Source: Toxonevra muliebris (taxonomy: Eukaryota; Arthropoda; Insecta; Diptera; Pallopteridae). Taken from it: a DNA stretch of 64,000 nucleotides. Below, in pieces: positions 48,790 through 59,560 of the stretch. The stretch lies in the NCBI GenBank assembly GCA_963691655.1, contig OY829326.1, positions 99,447,340 through 99,511,339 on the forward strand. The letters run 5' to 3'. Below the pieces are notes generated by a model that was not told the DNA's origin, ran no database searches, and saw nothing but the letters and a program-made list of their open reading frames with translations. The position numbers and the translations under genes are program-made. The first letter of the stretch is position 1; every line of letters begins with the position of its first letter.

Positions 48790-49385
48790 AAATGGAATCA
48801 ATGATTAACTCTAAAGATCCTAATCTGGATTCTACGTCATATATTTTCCACAAACTGAATAGTGTTGAAAAATACAACAAGTTATGTCTCATATGGGTTC
48901 CAGGACACTGTGGTATTACAGGGTATGAATTAGCCTACAAAATGGTCAACGGTCAATTCTACGATTCCACCTTGGGGTACTAAACCTTTTCTTTCTATCA
49001 GCTCTGTAGAGGTCAAATGTTGGATCAACGACTTTGTGGGTCCCATTCAAAGAAGTAGATGGTCCAAACTTGTCGTCTGCATAACTGTAAAGTGCTTCGT
49101 GAGACAAACCGGCAGAAAATCAGTAGAGTATCTTTTGAGATTAACAAGGAAGGCCCTGAAATTACTGGTACGTGTCATCATCGGGCATAATAATATATAT
49201 ATGAACAACATGGGCGTCATCACCGATCCAACCTGCAGATCTTATCCTGAGAACGACGATACTACCGAGCAATATCTTTGCAGTTGTCCGGCTTTCGGAA
49301 GAACCAAATTAAGGCTCACATTTTTCCTCTTCCTGAACTTCTAAGGTTCATCAGTGAAACAAAGAAGTTCGGGGTTGGGAGACCT
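48790..49385 (+). pseudogene. Non-LTR retrotransposon 3' fragment (RNase H and C-terminal region)
   Basis: The frame 48792-48983 contains YNKLCLIWVPGHCGITGYEL, the RNase H motif LIWVPGHxGIxGNExAD with the Asn and Asp replaced. After a frame break, 49036-49344 reads VRVIIGHNNIYMNNMGVITD, matching the GHxxLxxHxxRMG block, then PTCRSYPENDDTTEQYLCSC, the C-terminal knuckle with the second Cys changed to Tyr. A further shift gives ELLRFISETKKF near 49345-49375, the usual C-terminal end in I-like elements. Reverse transcriptase and upstream parts are absent. A different, more decayed family than the fragment at 26.3 kb. Confidence 0.8.
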
Positions 49386-49447
49386 TAAATTTTTCTTTCT
49401 CCCATTCCTCCTCCAAAAATTCTTTAATGTCTTCCTACTCTTCTATA

Positions 49448-50376
49448 GGGTAGAATGGGGAGCATTCACCACTGGGGTGCATTTGCCACCCCCGCTTATC
49501 TTCTAATTTAAGAAAGTTTTGTAATTGAAACAATCTATAATTTGTGCTTTAATCGATCATCTTTCATCCCTTCTACTTTGACAGTTGAGCTTTGTAAGTG
49601 ATCGTGGGCAGACGTGTTTTTGTGTGTTTTCGGGTGGTTGCAAAAATATTTGATAGCAAGTAAATCTTGTAAAAACTTTTTTATTTATTGAGTGAGAAAA
49701 AAGTTGTTCAACTATGTTATTCCGGTGTTATTTACCTAAAGAATAAGCAATACTTTCTTTTTCTAAATGTTCAAAAAGTTTAAAAAAATTATGTTTTTAT
49801 GAAAGTGGTTGCTCCTGGGGCACATTCACCAGAATGCGGAGACAATAAAATGTTAAATTAAGTCATATCTAAATAAATTCCTCTGGATCAGTACTATCCA
49901 CTTTTATTTGCATGTATATAAAAATGCTTATTTTTTTTTTATTATAACTTATATTTTTAAACAAAATATATTAAAAATCATTTATATTTTTGTTACTTTA
50001 TGTTATAAAAAAATTTCATAAAATAAAAATAAGTAGAACTTATTCTGACCGATAATATGTAATAGTAATATACAAGAACAAAAACTAAAAAAAAAAATAA
50101 CTATTACTTTATCAAAAACCTTGAATTTTATTCCTTGGCGGTTGCACCCTACCCCCTTGACGAATGCACCCCATGACTGGGGCACTTTCACCATTTTGAA
50201 CTACTTGGAAAATCATCAAAAAAATAATAGAAATCATTAAGATAATCAACTCATAAAGATAACAGATGAAAGCTAATAAATGTAAATTTCTAATTAAAAA
50301 ATAATTTTAAAAATGACTATTAGTTTAGCCTAGACAACACTTTAAAAAAAAGTGGCGAATGCTCCCCCTTCTACCC
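49448..50376. mobile_element. TA-flanked TIR element GGGTAGAATGGGG (929 bp)
   Basis: Left end GGGTAGAATGGGGAGCATTC, right end GAATGCTCCCCCTTCTACCC, TIRs of about 23 bases; TA flanks at 49446-49447 and 50377-50378. CACTGGGGTGCATTTG follows the left TIR, and ACTGGGGCACTTTCACC recurs inside (about 50173-50190). Its first 40 bases match those of the element at 36428 at roughly 32 positions, so they are one non-autonomous family. No transposase frame. Confidence 0.88.
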
Positions 50377-50634
50377 TACTGGCTCTCTTCTTGATACAGT
50401 ACAATAGTCCTTGAGACTGAGTGCTTTGGTTAAGTCCAACCTACCTTCAGTTCCAAAACTTGCCCTCTTTTATCGTCTTTGAGTGCAATCTAACCTTTTG
50501 AGTAGGATGAGATCTCATGATCAAGCCGGCATATTTTTGTGAGTGAGGTTTGACTTTTATTAAGTAAGGAAAAATATATACGGGGAGCTTATTGCAGAAA
50601 CATATTCCACATCAGATGAAAAAAAGTAATATAC

Positions 50635-52734
50635 CAGTGGCGGATACAGGAAACATTTTGGGGGGGGGGAAATAAAAAATAAAAATTCTCCATATGAACC
50701 AAATCGCGGGCTGGAGCGTTATGTACGTAAGCATTTTTTTTTTTTTTTGCTTATTCATAAACTTTATTTCGATGTCTAATAATTTCGAAGGTATGGCCGT
50801 TTGAAAACTTACTGGAACGTTACGCATTTTGGGGGAAACCGGTTCTTGTAGCAAATCATTTCACAATTTCTATGATCGATTTCCAAGGTAAAGGATAGTG
50901 GAAAATATTAACATTAGGAAACATTTAATCAGTTTAAGATTGGTTTATAATAGCTCGAGAATTAATTAACATTTAAGAATAAGTCAAGGTCGCTGATTCC
51001 TACCCTGCATTCAGATTTTCTCTTTCCCATCTGAGGTTTTCTTTATATCGACCCGAAGCCTATAATTTTTTTCTCTTTTCTTTTTTTTGGTGAATTCAAT
51101 TCTCTACCTGAATATCGAACTCGTTGAACTGGTACTCGAATAAAACATTTAAGAACTTAATCGAAAGCTCTTCATTTCCAAAATTAATAATTATGTAAAA
51201 AGAGCATTTCATAAACCTCGTACTATATTAGCACCATACATAGGAGAGCTATAATGGTACGATCTAATATAGCCAATATATCTATTCATAAAATAAATAA
51301 AAATCAAATGTAATTGTTGGAGTTTATATACTTGCTTTTGTTATATACTTGTTATATACAGGTTTCGAATAATGAAAAACATTTGTTTGCCTGAATTTTT
51401 GTATGACTTGAAAAATATTTTTTCACTCACAATCGAACATTGCTCAATAAAAGACCACTAAATAATAATTTTCCGGTGTTTCAATTTCTTCGTCCTTACA
51501 GTAATAAAACCCTTTAAACTTCAAAAGATATGCAAATAGAGGCAGGGAGAAAATGAAAAAAATATACTCCCAAAGCGATATTGAGCTACATTACTCTTAT
51601 GTTCCAGCAAATGTGATATCAAAAAGCAAAGCCAGTAAATACAAAAGCTTTTACCTTTCGAATATTTTGGTCTTTGTGCAATACGTTGTTAGCTACAAAC
51701 CAGGGTACATTTGCTAAGAATCTCAGTGTTTTGGACTGATAGCGTTGTAGTATTTCTAAGTTTTAATTACTAGTTGTACCCCACAATTAAACTGCGTATG
51801 TCCAAACTGGTTGCAATATCGTTTTGTAAAATAGTAGTTTGCTCTCAACTCTGATTTTGCTTTTATATGCTCTTTCCAATTTAATCTTTTATCAAGGTGT
51901 AGTCCTAAATATTTAACACTGTTACGTTTGGGAATAGTAATTCCATTCAAATTTAAAGGAGGACATTCCCTTTTTCTTAATGAAAACGTGATATTTGCTG
52001 ACTTGTCTGTATTCACCTCTATTTTCCAACGAAGTAAACATTGTTGTGAACTAGATTTGCACCTTTTATAGGAAATTCAATTGACGCTAAAATGACATTA
52101 TCGTCTGGATAAGTAAAAATTGAATAAAGAGCAGGACCCAAAACACTGCCTTTTGGTACTCCGGCGTTTATTTGACATATGGCTGATGTTTCATCATTTA
52201 CTTTGACATAGAATGATCTCTTATGTTGATAGAACTTTAAGACCAAATAAAATAGAGCTGGAAGTAAATTTTTTCATTTGTATAATAGCCTTTGATACCA
52301 AACTCCCAAAAATATGTTAGAGCAATTTTTTTTTGCGTTTCAGAAAGTCACTGACAATATTCACTATGCGATGATATTTCTCAGGAGTACCGTGCTTATA
52401 ACGATTGGTGATCCGGAACTACCTATATTCTTATTTTCTAGTATTATTAGCAATCTACTCAAGTATTCTTGTAAATATTTTCGAGAATATTGCCAGCAAA
52501 CTTATTGGTCTAGTATATGAGGACACTGAGTTTTCCGATTTATTTGGTTTAGGTATCATTATTATTTCCGCACATATCCATTGAGAAGGAAAGTGGTTTA
52601 ATGAGCAAGATTATTCCTTATTCTAAATCGTAATAACTAATTATGTTCACTGTTTCCTGTTTAAGTTATTAAATTTTTAAGTGTTTGAAAATCTTTTGGG
52701 GGGGGCAAATTTCCCGTCAAAGTATCCGCGTCTG
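50635..52734. mobile_element. hAT-like element with 7-bp target duplication, containing Jockey RT
   Basis: The left end CAGTGGCGGATACAGG and right end (reverse complement CAGACGCGGATACTTTG) share a short TIR, each followed inward by a poly-G run in mirrored orientation (50660-50669 and 52698-52705). AATATAC occurs at 50628-50634 and again at 52735-52741, directly outside both ends. A 7-8 bp duplication and CAG...-type ends fit hAT. No hAT transposase was seen. Inside lies the Jockey-clade relic at 51655-52610. Confidence 0.65.
51655..52610 (-). pseudogene. Jockey-clade reverse transcriptase relic
   Basis: On the minus strand, in several frames: WICAEIIMIPKPNKSE (about 52580), RPISLLAIFSKIFTRILE (about 52500), HGTPEKYHRIVNIVSDFLK (about 52390), RSFYVKVNDETS and AGVPKGSVLGPALYSIFTY (52246-52100). 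The catalytic box follows as YPDDNVILAS (normally YADD), with a deletion just before it. Then NTDKSANITFSLRK, VKYLGLHLDKRLNWKEHIK (about 51880-51930) and a decayed thumb region to about 51655. The order and wording are those of Jockey-type ORF2. Endonuclease, 3' UTR and poly-A tail were not found, so only the RT domain remains inside the hAT-like element. Confidence 0.85.
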
Positions 52735-52741
52735 AATATAC

Positions 52742-53093
52742 GCAATGCAAAGTGCATTAGAATATTATATCAAACCAATGCATAGGCCATTGCAACGGCT
52801 CGATGTTGATTACGATTAAGACGATCCAGTTAAACGCATGAAGTTCCTATACATAGAAGTAAATTAAACTCCATTTTAAAATAGATTAAATGATATATGT
52901 AGATAATGTCGAGATTTGTTCAAATAAAATATTTCGTATACCACTTCTAAGTATGGGGCACTTAGTTGCTTTTTTCAATACACCATTTTTTGAACTAATA
53001 TGTCCACAACATCAAACTGAAAACTAATTACATTCATAATATGTTTCCCCCTTTATAATCAGAGGTAGGTTAAGAAATTTGTTTGTGCGATAA
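52742..53093. other. Short spacer
   Basis: A+T-rich, between the hAT-like element and Tc1-like element 2. Nothing recognised. Confidence 0.5.
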
Positions 53094-53095
53094 TA

Positions 53096-54370
53096 AAGCG
53101 CGGTTCATGCCAAATTAGCACGCTTTGTTGTGGTCACCACGTCGCCCCTAGTCATAAGAATAACAAAGTTTTTACTGGGATTTGTTTACATTACCGTTAC
53201 CGTTAGTTGATAAATTTTTCATATTAATTGATCGCAAGTTGGTGATTGTGTGCACAATGGAAGCTGCAAATAGAAAATTGATTGGGAACAAATTTATTGA
53301 AAATCCGTCGTGGTCTGGTTCAAACATTGCGAAAGTGTAAAATATCTCCAAAAGAACGTTATGTAGAGTTATAAAACGATATAAAGAAACTCTTAGTGTT
53401 GAAACAGCCAAAAAGTTGTGAACAAAACGGGAACCACCAACCTAAAATTAAAGGCAAAGATCTTGAGGTCCATCAAAAGCAATCCCGGACTATCGGATAG
53501 CGATCGTGCCAAAAAATTCAATACCAGCTAAAGTACTGCTAGACGAATACGCATAAAAGCTGGGCTAAAGTGCTATCGTGCTATAAAATATCCAAATAGA
53601 ACAGACAAACAGAATTTGCTGGCCAAAAAATGTGCTCGTCTTCTTAATAATAATGTTTTAACCAAATTCAATGGATGCATTTTTGTGGATGACGAATCAT
53701 ACGTAAAATTTGATCTTAAACAGCTTCCAGGTCAAAAATTTTATATGGCAACGGATCGTGGTAATGTACCCTCAAAATTCAAGCACATAAAAATGGATAA
53801 ACTTGCAAAGAAAGCAATGGTGTGGCAGGCTATTTGCAGCTGTGGTCTCAAATCCAGGGCATTTGTGACATCCTCTTCTATGACGACTGATATTTACATC
53901 AAAGAGTGCCTTTCGAAACGACTATTGCCATTTGTTCGTCACCACTATTCGCCAGTGAAGTTTTGGCCTGATTTAGCCAGTGGCCACTACTCTAAGAAAA
54001 CCATGGATTAGTATCAGACAAATAAAGTAGATGTAGTGCCCAAATATATGAATCCACCCGATTGCCCCCAGCTTTGACCGATCGAAAAATACTGGGCTAC
54101 TACAAAATATAAGTTGAAGAAAAATGCAGGTATTGTCAAAAATGTGAATTCAATGTTACTAAAATGGAACTGAATAGCCGCAAAAGTATCCAGAACCGGA
54201 ACCCAGTACCCGGAACTTTTTGTACAACAAAGAAATTTAAATCTTTTAATATTATAGTATTAAAACACAATATTAAACTTATCATTTAATGCATTATTTG
54301 TTATTCTGAGTGTTCTGGTTAAAAAGATACAGCAAATTTCCTGCGTGCCAGTTTTGCGTGAACCGCGCTT
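53096..54370 (+). mobile_element. Tc1-like transposon 2 (1275 bp)
   Basis: Left end AAGCGCGGTTCATGCCAAAT and right end (reverse complement AAGCGCGGTTCACGCAAAAC) match at 24 of 28 positions, both flanked by TA (53094-53095 and 54371-54372). TIR sequence is unrelated to that of element 1 at 23884, although the transposases are clearly related. More diverged TIRs suggest an older insertion. Confidence 0.93.
53257..54235 (+). pseudogene. Tc1-like (DD37E) transposase, multiple lesions
   Basis: Start at 53257: MEAANRKLIGNKFIENPSWS with a helix-turn-helix (ISKRTLCRVIKRYKE), interrupted by a stop and a frameshift. The open part 53616-54011 holds FVDDESYVKFDLKQLPG (first Asp), KAMVWQAICSCG and FWPDLASGHY (second Asp). 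TGG in the following W-Y pair became TAG at about 54009. After NPPDCPQL a TGA stop (about 54075, from CGA Arg) precedes PIEKYWA, where the third acidic Glu is kept. The gap between the second Asp and this Glu is 37 residues, counted codon by codon, so the family is DD37E. The C-terminal tail is eroded. Confidence 0.88.
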
Positions 54371-54372
54371 TA

Positions 54373-54889
54373 AGCATTAAATTGAGCACTTAAAATTCAA
54401 CTCTAATTGCCAAATCCTACTCGGGGATTGACAGAATATTACTGTTGAGTGAATCATTCATTGCATTTTTTTTTGTGTTAATCTCTAAAAATATAAAATA
54501 TTTTGAACAAGAGTATAAATGACGAATATTGTAGTTGTACTATAAAGGGATACTAGGAACAACTCCTTCTACTGTTTATTTGAAAGAGGTTAAGTCATCC
54601 CTTTTATTTTGACCAAAGAAACTCTATTTTTCGAGCCATAGAATCCGATCTTAAATCACTGCTCAGGCAAAGTACCTGCTATTTCGTTCAATTTCTTATC
54701 TATCTGATCCACATAAGTATCACAGCATTGTTGCAAACTTATCAAGTTTTTGTAGATATTCCGTACTTCAAGCGAAAATCTTTTTCTAATTTATTATACG
54801 AACCAAAACCAATGTATGATTAGTAAATGCAATCAATCAGTATTTTTTAAAAGCTTATAAATTTATCAAAATGTTTTGTAAACACAGTT
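54373..54889. other. Spacer
   Basis: A+T-rich with no recognised feature. Confidence 0.5.
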
Positions 54890-55011
54890 GCCCTGTTTAC
54901 GATTTAGTGCAAATGGTCTTGCATCATTGCAAATACAAATTTGTATTGCATAACGCATATATTTGTTGTTGCAATGATGCAAAACCATTTGCATCAAATC
55001 ATAAACAGGGC
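54890..55011. mobile_element. Palindromic MITE (about 122 bp)
   Basis: Left arm GCCCTGTTTACGATTTAGTG followed by CAAATGGTCTTGCATCATTGCAA, and right arm the inverted equivalent ending AAATCATAAACAGGGC. About 45-50 bases per arm match with few mismatches, leaving a short centre (about 54935-54965). No coding capacity. A target duplication was not evident. Confidence 0.75.
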
Positions 55012-57129
55012 TAGTGACTTATAGAAAACTTTTCAGTTTATTCTACATTTCAAAACCAGAAAAGATTTTAATATTTAATTATATAGAAAGTTTTTAATAA
55101 AAAAATAAATACTGTAAAAATGCTTTCTTATTTCCCTTTCTTTAATCTTACAAGTCCTGAATTGCCACAACAATTGTCAATGTAGATTAAAGAAACAAAA
55201 AAACTGCAATTTCGAAACACAATAAAAAAACGTTCATACTTTTTCAATTAATTTAAAATGCTATAGAAGAAGGAATAGGAAAATTGAGTACAATAAAAGA
55301 AGAAACTCACACACAAGTTTAACAATAAATTTATCTATTTATCTAACTGCACACACACGTATACAAACATACGCAAACACAATCAAATCGAGGTAGAAAT
55401 ATATGTGAATGTGTATGTGTACCACATATTCCTTTTCTATAAGTATAAGATATGAATTTTATTTGTTTTCACAATTACACCGCAGCATACATGCGCGCTA
55501 CTTGAACACACGCACACATGGAAGCCCACGTCGTGATGGTGTTACGTACGTGCTGTCAGAGAATGCAATCAAATAAAATTTTACACATATGTATGTATTC
55601 ATGAATGTGTAATACAAACACACATGCATATCTTCTACTCGTATTTCTTTTATTGATACTGCCAATTTTTAAGAGCAATGAAAATACAAAAAGAAAAAGA
55701 AAAAGAAAAGCGATCACAAAAACCGTATACGCTAAAATTAAATGCATACAATTTTTAAACAACTTTATGCATGATTTTTATCATTCCATTGTTGTTATTT
55801 TCATTGCTGTTGGCTTTCTTATGGCATTTTTGTTGTGCTGTTTAATCTAAAGCGTTTTGTATGCAAAAGTCATGATAAATAATACGTTGATGCTTCTGAT
55901 GCTGCTTTTCCTACTGTAGCCTGCATTTTTAACTTTTTTCCAGTAATTGGTAGAGTATCACTAGTTTTTTTTTTACCAATTTCGCTGCTTGTATCCCAAT
56001 CACCTGGTACTTTTCCTGTTCTAGCTTATACTCCACCTCTGGCTATAGCTAATTTTTCAAATAATTTAGCTTTTCTTTTTTGATAGTTTCGTGCTTTCGT
56101 AGTTTTTTACTTCATTCTTGTCTCCACTTCTACTTTTGTCGCTGTTTCATTGCCGCTTCTTTCGCTGCAATCACCTGACTTTTCTTATATCTCACAACCT
56201 TTCTCTTTTTCAATATATGTCATTCTACTTTTATCGATGCCATTACTTTGTTTTTGCTTTGAGTCTCACGACCTCACTTTCTCATAGTGCATGTAGGGCT
56301 GCTGCTTCCTTTACCTCATAGCCTTTATACGAGCTTTACTTTCCCAGGAGGACGAACAAATGGTTAAAGGAGATTTCTTCTCAGAACATAGAGAAAATGA
56401 TAACAAAAAAAAAAATAGTAGCTTATAAAGGATGTTGACAGAGCTATAAGAACTATCACTGAGTTCATTGATGAGAAATTATGGTGGACTCCAAAACGCC
56501 CGTCTGGTTTGCCTGTCTTTACATACACTGTTGTTTTGTTTACTTCAAACGTTCATTAAGTCATCTAAAAAATCAACTTACTCCTACGAGAACTGCATGA
56601 TTTTTAATAACAGTAAATTTCTCCCTAATTCAATAGCTGGTCAAATTAAAAACTTGATTTCGTTTTGTTTGATTTAAAGTCTATGAAAATTCATCCTTCC
56701 ACCTTACCTAATGCCATATTCTACGTCAAAAGTTAGTAATTCATAACAACCAATAAGATTGTTCCTTTTACAGACTTTTCATCAAGGGCCCTTCAAAAAA
56801 AGCTCCAATCAAAAAAAAAAAATATCCCACATTATTTTTAAAGATTTTTTTGTCAATGCGCTAACATATCAATATAGTGTCCAGTTATCAGAATTTCGTG
56901 ATAACGCGAGGTCATAGTATCAACGGCAAACGCCGCCATTTAGATTTAAGCTGTCGTTTCAAGCGTCAATAAATGACAACTAATCACTTCCACTTTTATT
57001 ACTTCTTTTACAAGTCAAAACGCTTACTCCATCAACAATAACATGCAGTGTTAAAAAGTAGTATATGTATAATGCTAAGACTTGGGAGCAATAGGGAGTG
57101 TCTGTTGATGGTTTTGAAAGTCTCGTGGA
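55012..57129. other. A+T-rich spacer
   Basis: CA/GT-rich around 55340-55420 and 55490-55620; AGAAAAAGAAAAAG-type run near 55688-55712. No gene recognised. A TCTCACGACCTCACTTTCTC motif at about 56270 is a relative of the diverged repeat at 57130 and 59205. Confidence 0.55.
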
Positions 57130-57560
57130 TTACTCCATAGATGCTATTAAGTTTAGTGGAATAGTTAGTAGAGTAGTACTATGTTTTTAGCAAAGTGATC
57201 AATGGTGAAAGTTGGCCGCTACTCCTCTTCTTTTAATTAATATGTTTTATTTTCTCAATGTTACTACCGCTCCGTCGCTGCCACCTAGCTTCTCAAACAT
57301 GAGAGCACCTTTTTATTAGTTCCATGATAGTGGTTTGCTATATTTACTTACGAAATAAACTGTTATTTGAATTTGCTTTATGTCCCGCAGATTCTTTCCT
57401 TCTCTATCTCAGAATGTACCATGCAGCTGTTGCCTCTGCCGATGCTATCATTTGGTTATGCTTCGTGTCTCACAACCTCTCTTTCGTATAATGTGTTGCG
57501 CTGCCGCTGACTCTGGAACAGGCTTCACCTAGCTTCACCTTGCACCTCTCTGCTTCTTAC
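57130..57560 (+). repeat. Diverged direct repeat, copy 1
   Basis: Contains TGATCAATGGTGAAAGTTGG then CGCTACTCCTCTTCTTTT (about 57196-57233), CCGTCGCTGCCACC, and TGTCTCACAACCTCTCTTTC...GCTGCCGCTG (about 57467-57510). The same order recurs at about 59205-59560, about 2.0-2.1 kb downstream. Confidence 0.5.
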
Positions 57561-59036
57561 TCACTCAGTATTTGGCTTTTTTGGCTTTACATTTCATCTG
57601 GTCATGATAGCTATTTAAAACACTACAACTACTTCGGCAAAATAGGCCATGAAGGGCCTAGACAGGGCTTTTCACATCCAATAGTGTTGTATGAGTTATA
57701 TTTATACACGAATGGAAGGAACCTACAGTTTTATGCCTAATCCGAACGGCAAAGTGAAAAACTTTTCATTGCAATTTTTATTTTTGGAGATATGCCAGAG
57801 GTGGTGCCGTGTAAAAAAATTTGAATTTTCTATTTTTAATTTTTTATTAGATTTTTTAGAAACTTGAGCCCAGACATCTCTGCATAGCAGTCCCACACAT
57901 TAACCGTCTGTGTACTTCCCGTGGTAGGAAAAAATCTAGATGTTGATTTTCGTGTTAAGGAGCTCGCAGATAGTAAAAAAAAAACTATTCACGAATTTTT
58001 ACCTGTTCGGATTTAGCCGTACGCGAGGTTTTTGTATACCTCGCGTTCAGGAAGCTTTCAATTACTCCGACATATACAAAATGTATCTCTATCGACAGAG
58101 GAAAGTTCTATCTACATAAGAAATTACTATTTTCATAGACAAAAGGATTTTCAGAAGTAATGTCTTGAATTAAAAGATAATACATTTATAACATATAGTG
58201 AAACCAGTTATTTTTATTAGGCCTGCAAATAGTAAAAGTAGTAAAAACCAACAGGCAACTATACTATATTGTTATTTTTGTATACAAAAAAATTATTCGT
58301 TGTCAATGAAAATGGCAGAGGATGTTGAACTTTATATTCTTTTCAAAAACCTATTTGATTTTTCTTCCAAGCTTATTTGGTTTTCGTGTAATTCAATTTT
58401 TTCTATTGGCACCGCACTCAAAAATTCAAATAAACAAAGATGCGCGCGCATCCACAGTACATCCAAAGTACTAAATTTGCAATTTCTAAAATTTTGGATA
58501 TCTCGAAAACTATGAGATATACGAAAAAATTGCATGATACCTTTTTTTTAGAAAATCAAGCTCAAGTTTTTTATATGTGCTAAATAATTTTTTGATATCT
58601 TCAACGGTTAGTAAAAAAAGGCTTTTTTCACCAAAGAGGGGGTTTTTTTGGGGGGGTCACTCTGCAACCCCAGAACTGATTTTTGTGGTTTTTCCATCTA
58701 TCATACCCCCGCTAACAATTACTGGAAAAAAATCGCAGTTAAGAATTTTTATGAACTTTTGGTGCATTTTTTACTCTACCGACTGGGCTATTCAATTGTA
58801 ACAAAATTAATTTCAAACGGTAGAGGAAAAAACAACAAAGACGTCAATACCAAAATATTTTGGTTGGCATTTAAATCGAAGTCAGGAAAAATGTTCAAAT
58901 TCATGAACACACATATGTGTACGAAAATCCTGAGAGGGTTAACCACCTATGGTGACCACCGATATAAAGCATGGACAAATAAAAAACAATAATCCTGTTC
59001 TTCACATGTGTCTTTTAAACGGATTAAAACAATAAA
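57561..59036. other. Spacer
   Basis: Includes a short perfect hairpin (ACGCGAGGT/ACCTCGCGT, about 58021-58051) and a GGGGGTTTTTTTGGGGGGG tract (58639-58657). Frames at 58198-58515 and 58648-58992 show no domain. No gene recognised. Confidence 0.5.
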
Positions 59037-59114
59037 TCGTCGCCAGAGAATTGATTTGGCGTATGTGTATAAGTATTCCTATGCATATACGCCAAATCAA
59101 TTCTCAGGCGACGA
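59037..59114. repeat. Near-perfect 78-bp hairpin
   Basis: Arms of 35 bases (TCGTCGCCAGAGAATTGATT... and its inverted copy) match at 32 positions around a loop of about 8 bases (59072-59079). The stem includes GGCGTAT/ATACGCC. It may be a minimal MITE; a microRNA-type precursor is also possible in form, but nothing shows expression. Confidence 0.85.
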
Positions 59115-59204
59115 AATGGTGAGAAATATTTCCATATTTAAAATAATTACTCAGACAAAAAATTGCAATAGTTTCAGTATCCAATAAAATTTTTTATTGA
59201 TCTA

Positions 59205-59560
59205 TTGTTTAGTGCTTTAAGTGCTAAAAGCATGCATTTGTAATTATTTGGAAGTATTTAGTAGTGAAGAACTGGATTTTCAGTAACAGATCATAGTCGA
59301 AAGTTGGCTGCTATCCTTCCTTTTCCCTGTTGATATTTTCCCTTAAATACAAAAAAATCTATTTCTTAGTTTCGTACAATTTTAATTTTAAAACATTTAC
59401 TTTCGAAAAAAGCTCTCTGATTCATATGGATGGCACTGTATTTACCACCGTCGCTGCCATCATTTGAATTTAACTCACACCCTCTTTCACTCTCACGTGC
59501 TGCTGCTGCTTATATCACAGACTTTACACTTTACACTTTAGCTATTAGGTAATTTTTCAA
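59205..59560 (+). repeat. Diverged direct repeat, copy 2
   Basis: Contains AGATCATAGTCGAAAGTTGG then CTGCTATCCTTCCTTTTCC (about 59288-59325), CCGTCGCTGCCATCATTTG and ACTCACACCCTCTTTCACTC...GCTGCTGCTG (about 59449-59512), in the same order as copy 1. A further GCTGCCGATGCCTCTGTCAC fragment lies near 61123-61142. Confidence 0.5.

Noticed and set aside
58021..58051. ACGCGAGGT/ACCTCGCGT hairpin as a terminator or RNA gene
   Set aside because: The stem is only about 9-10 bases, with no other support in a eukaryotic non-coding region.
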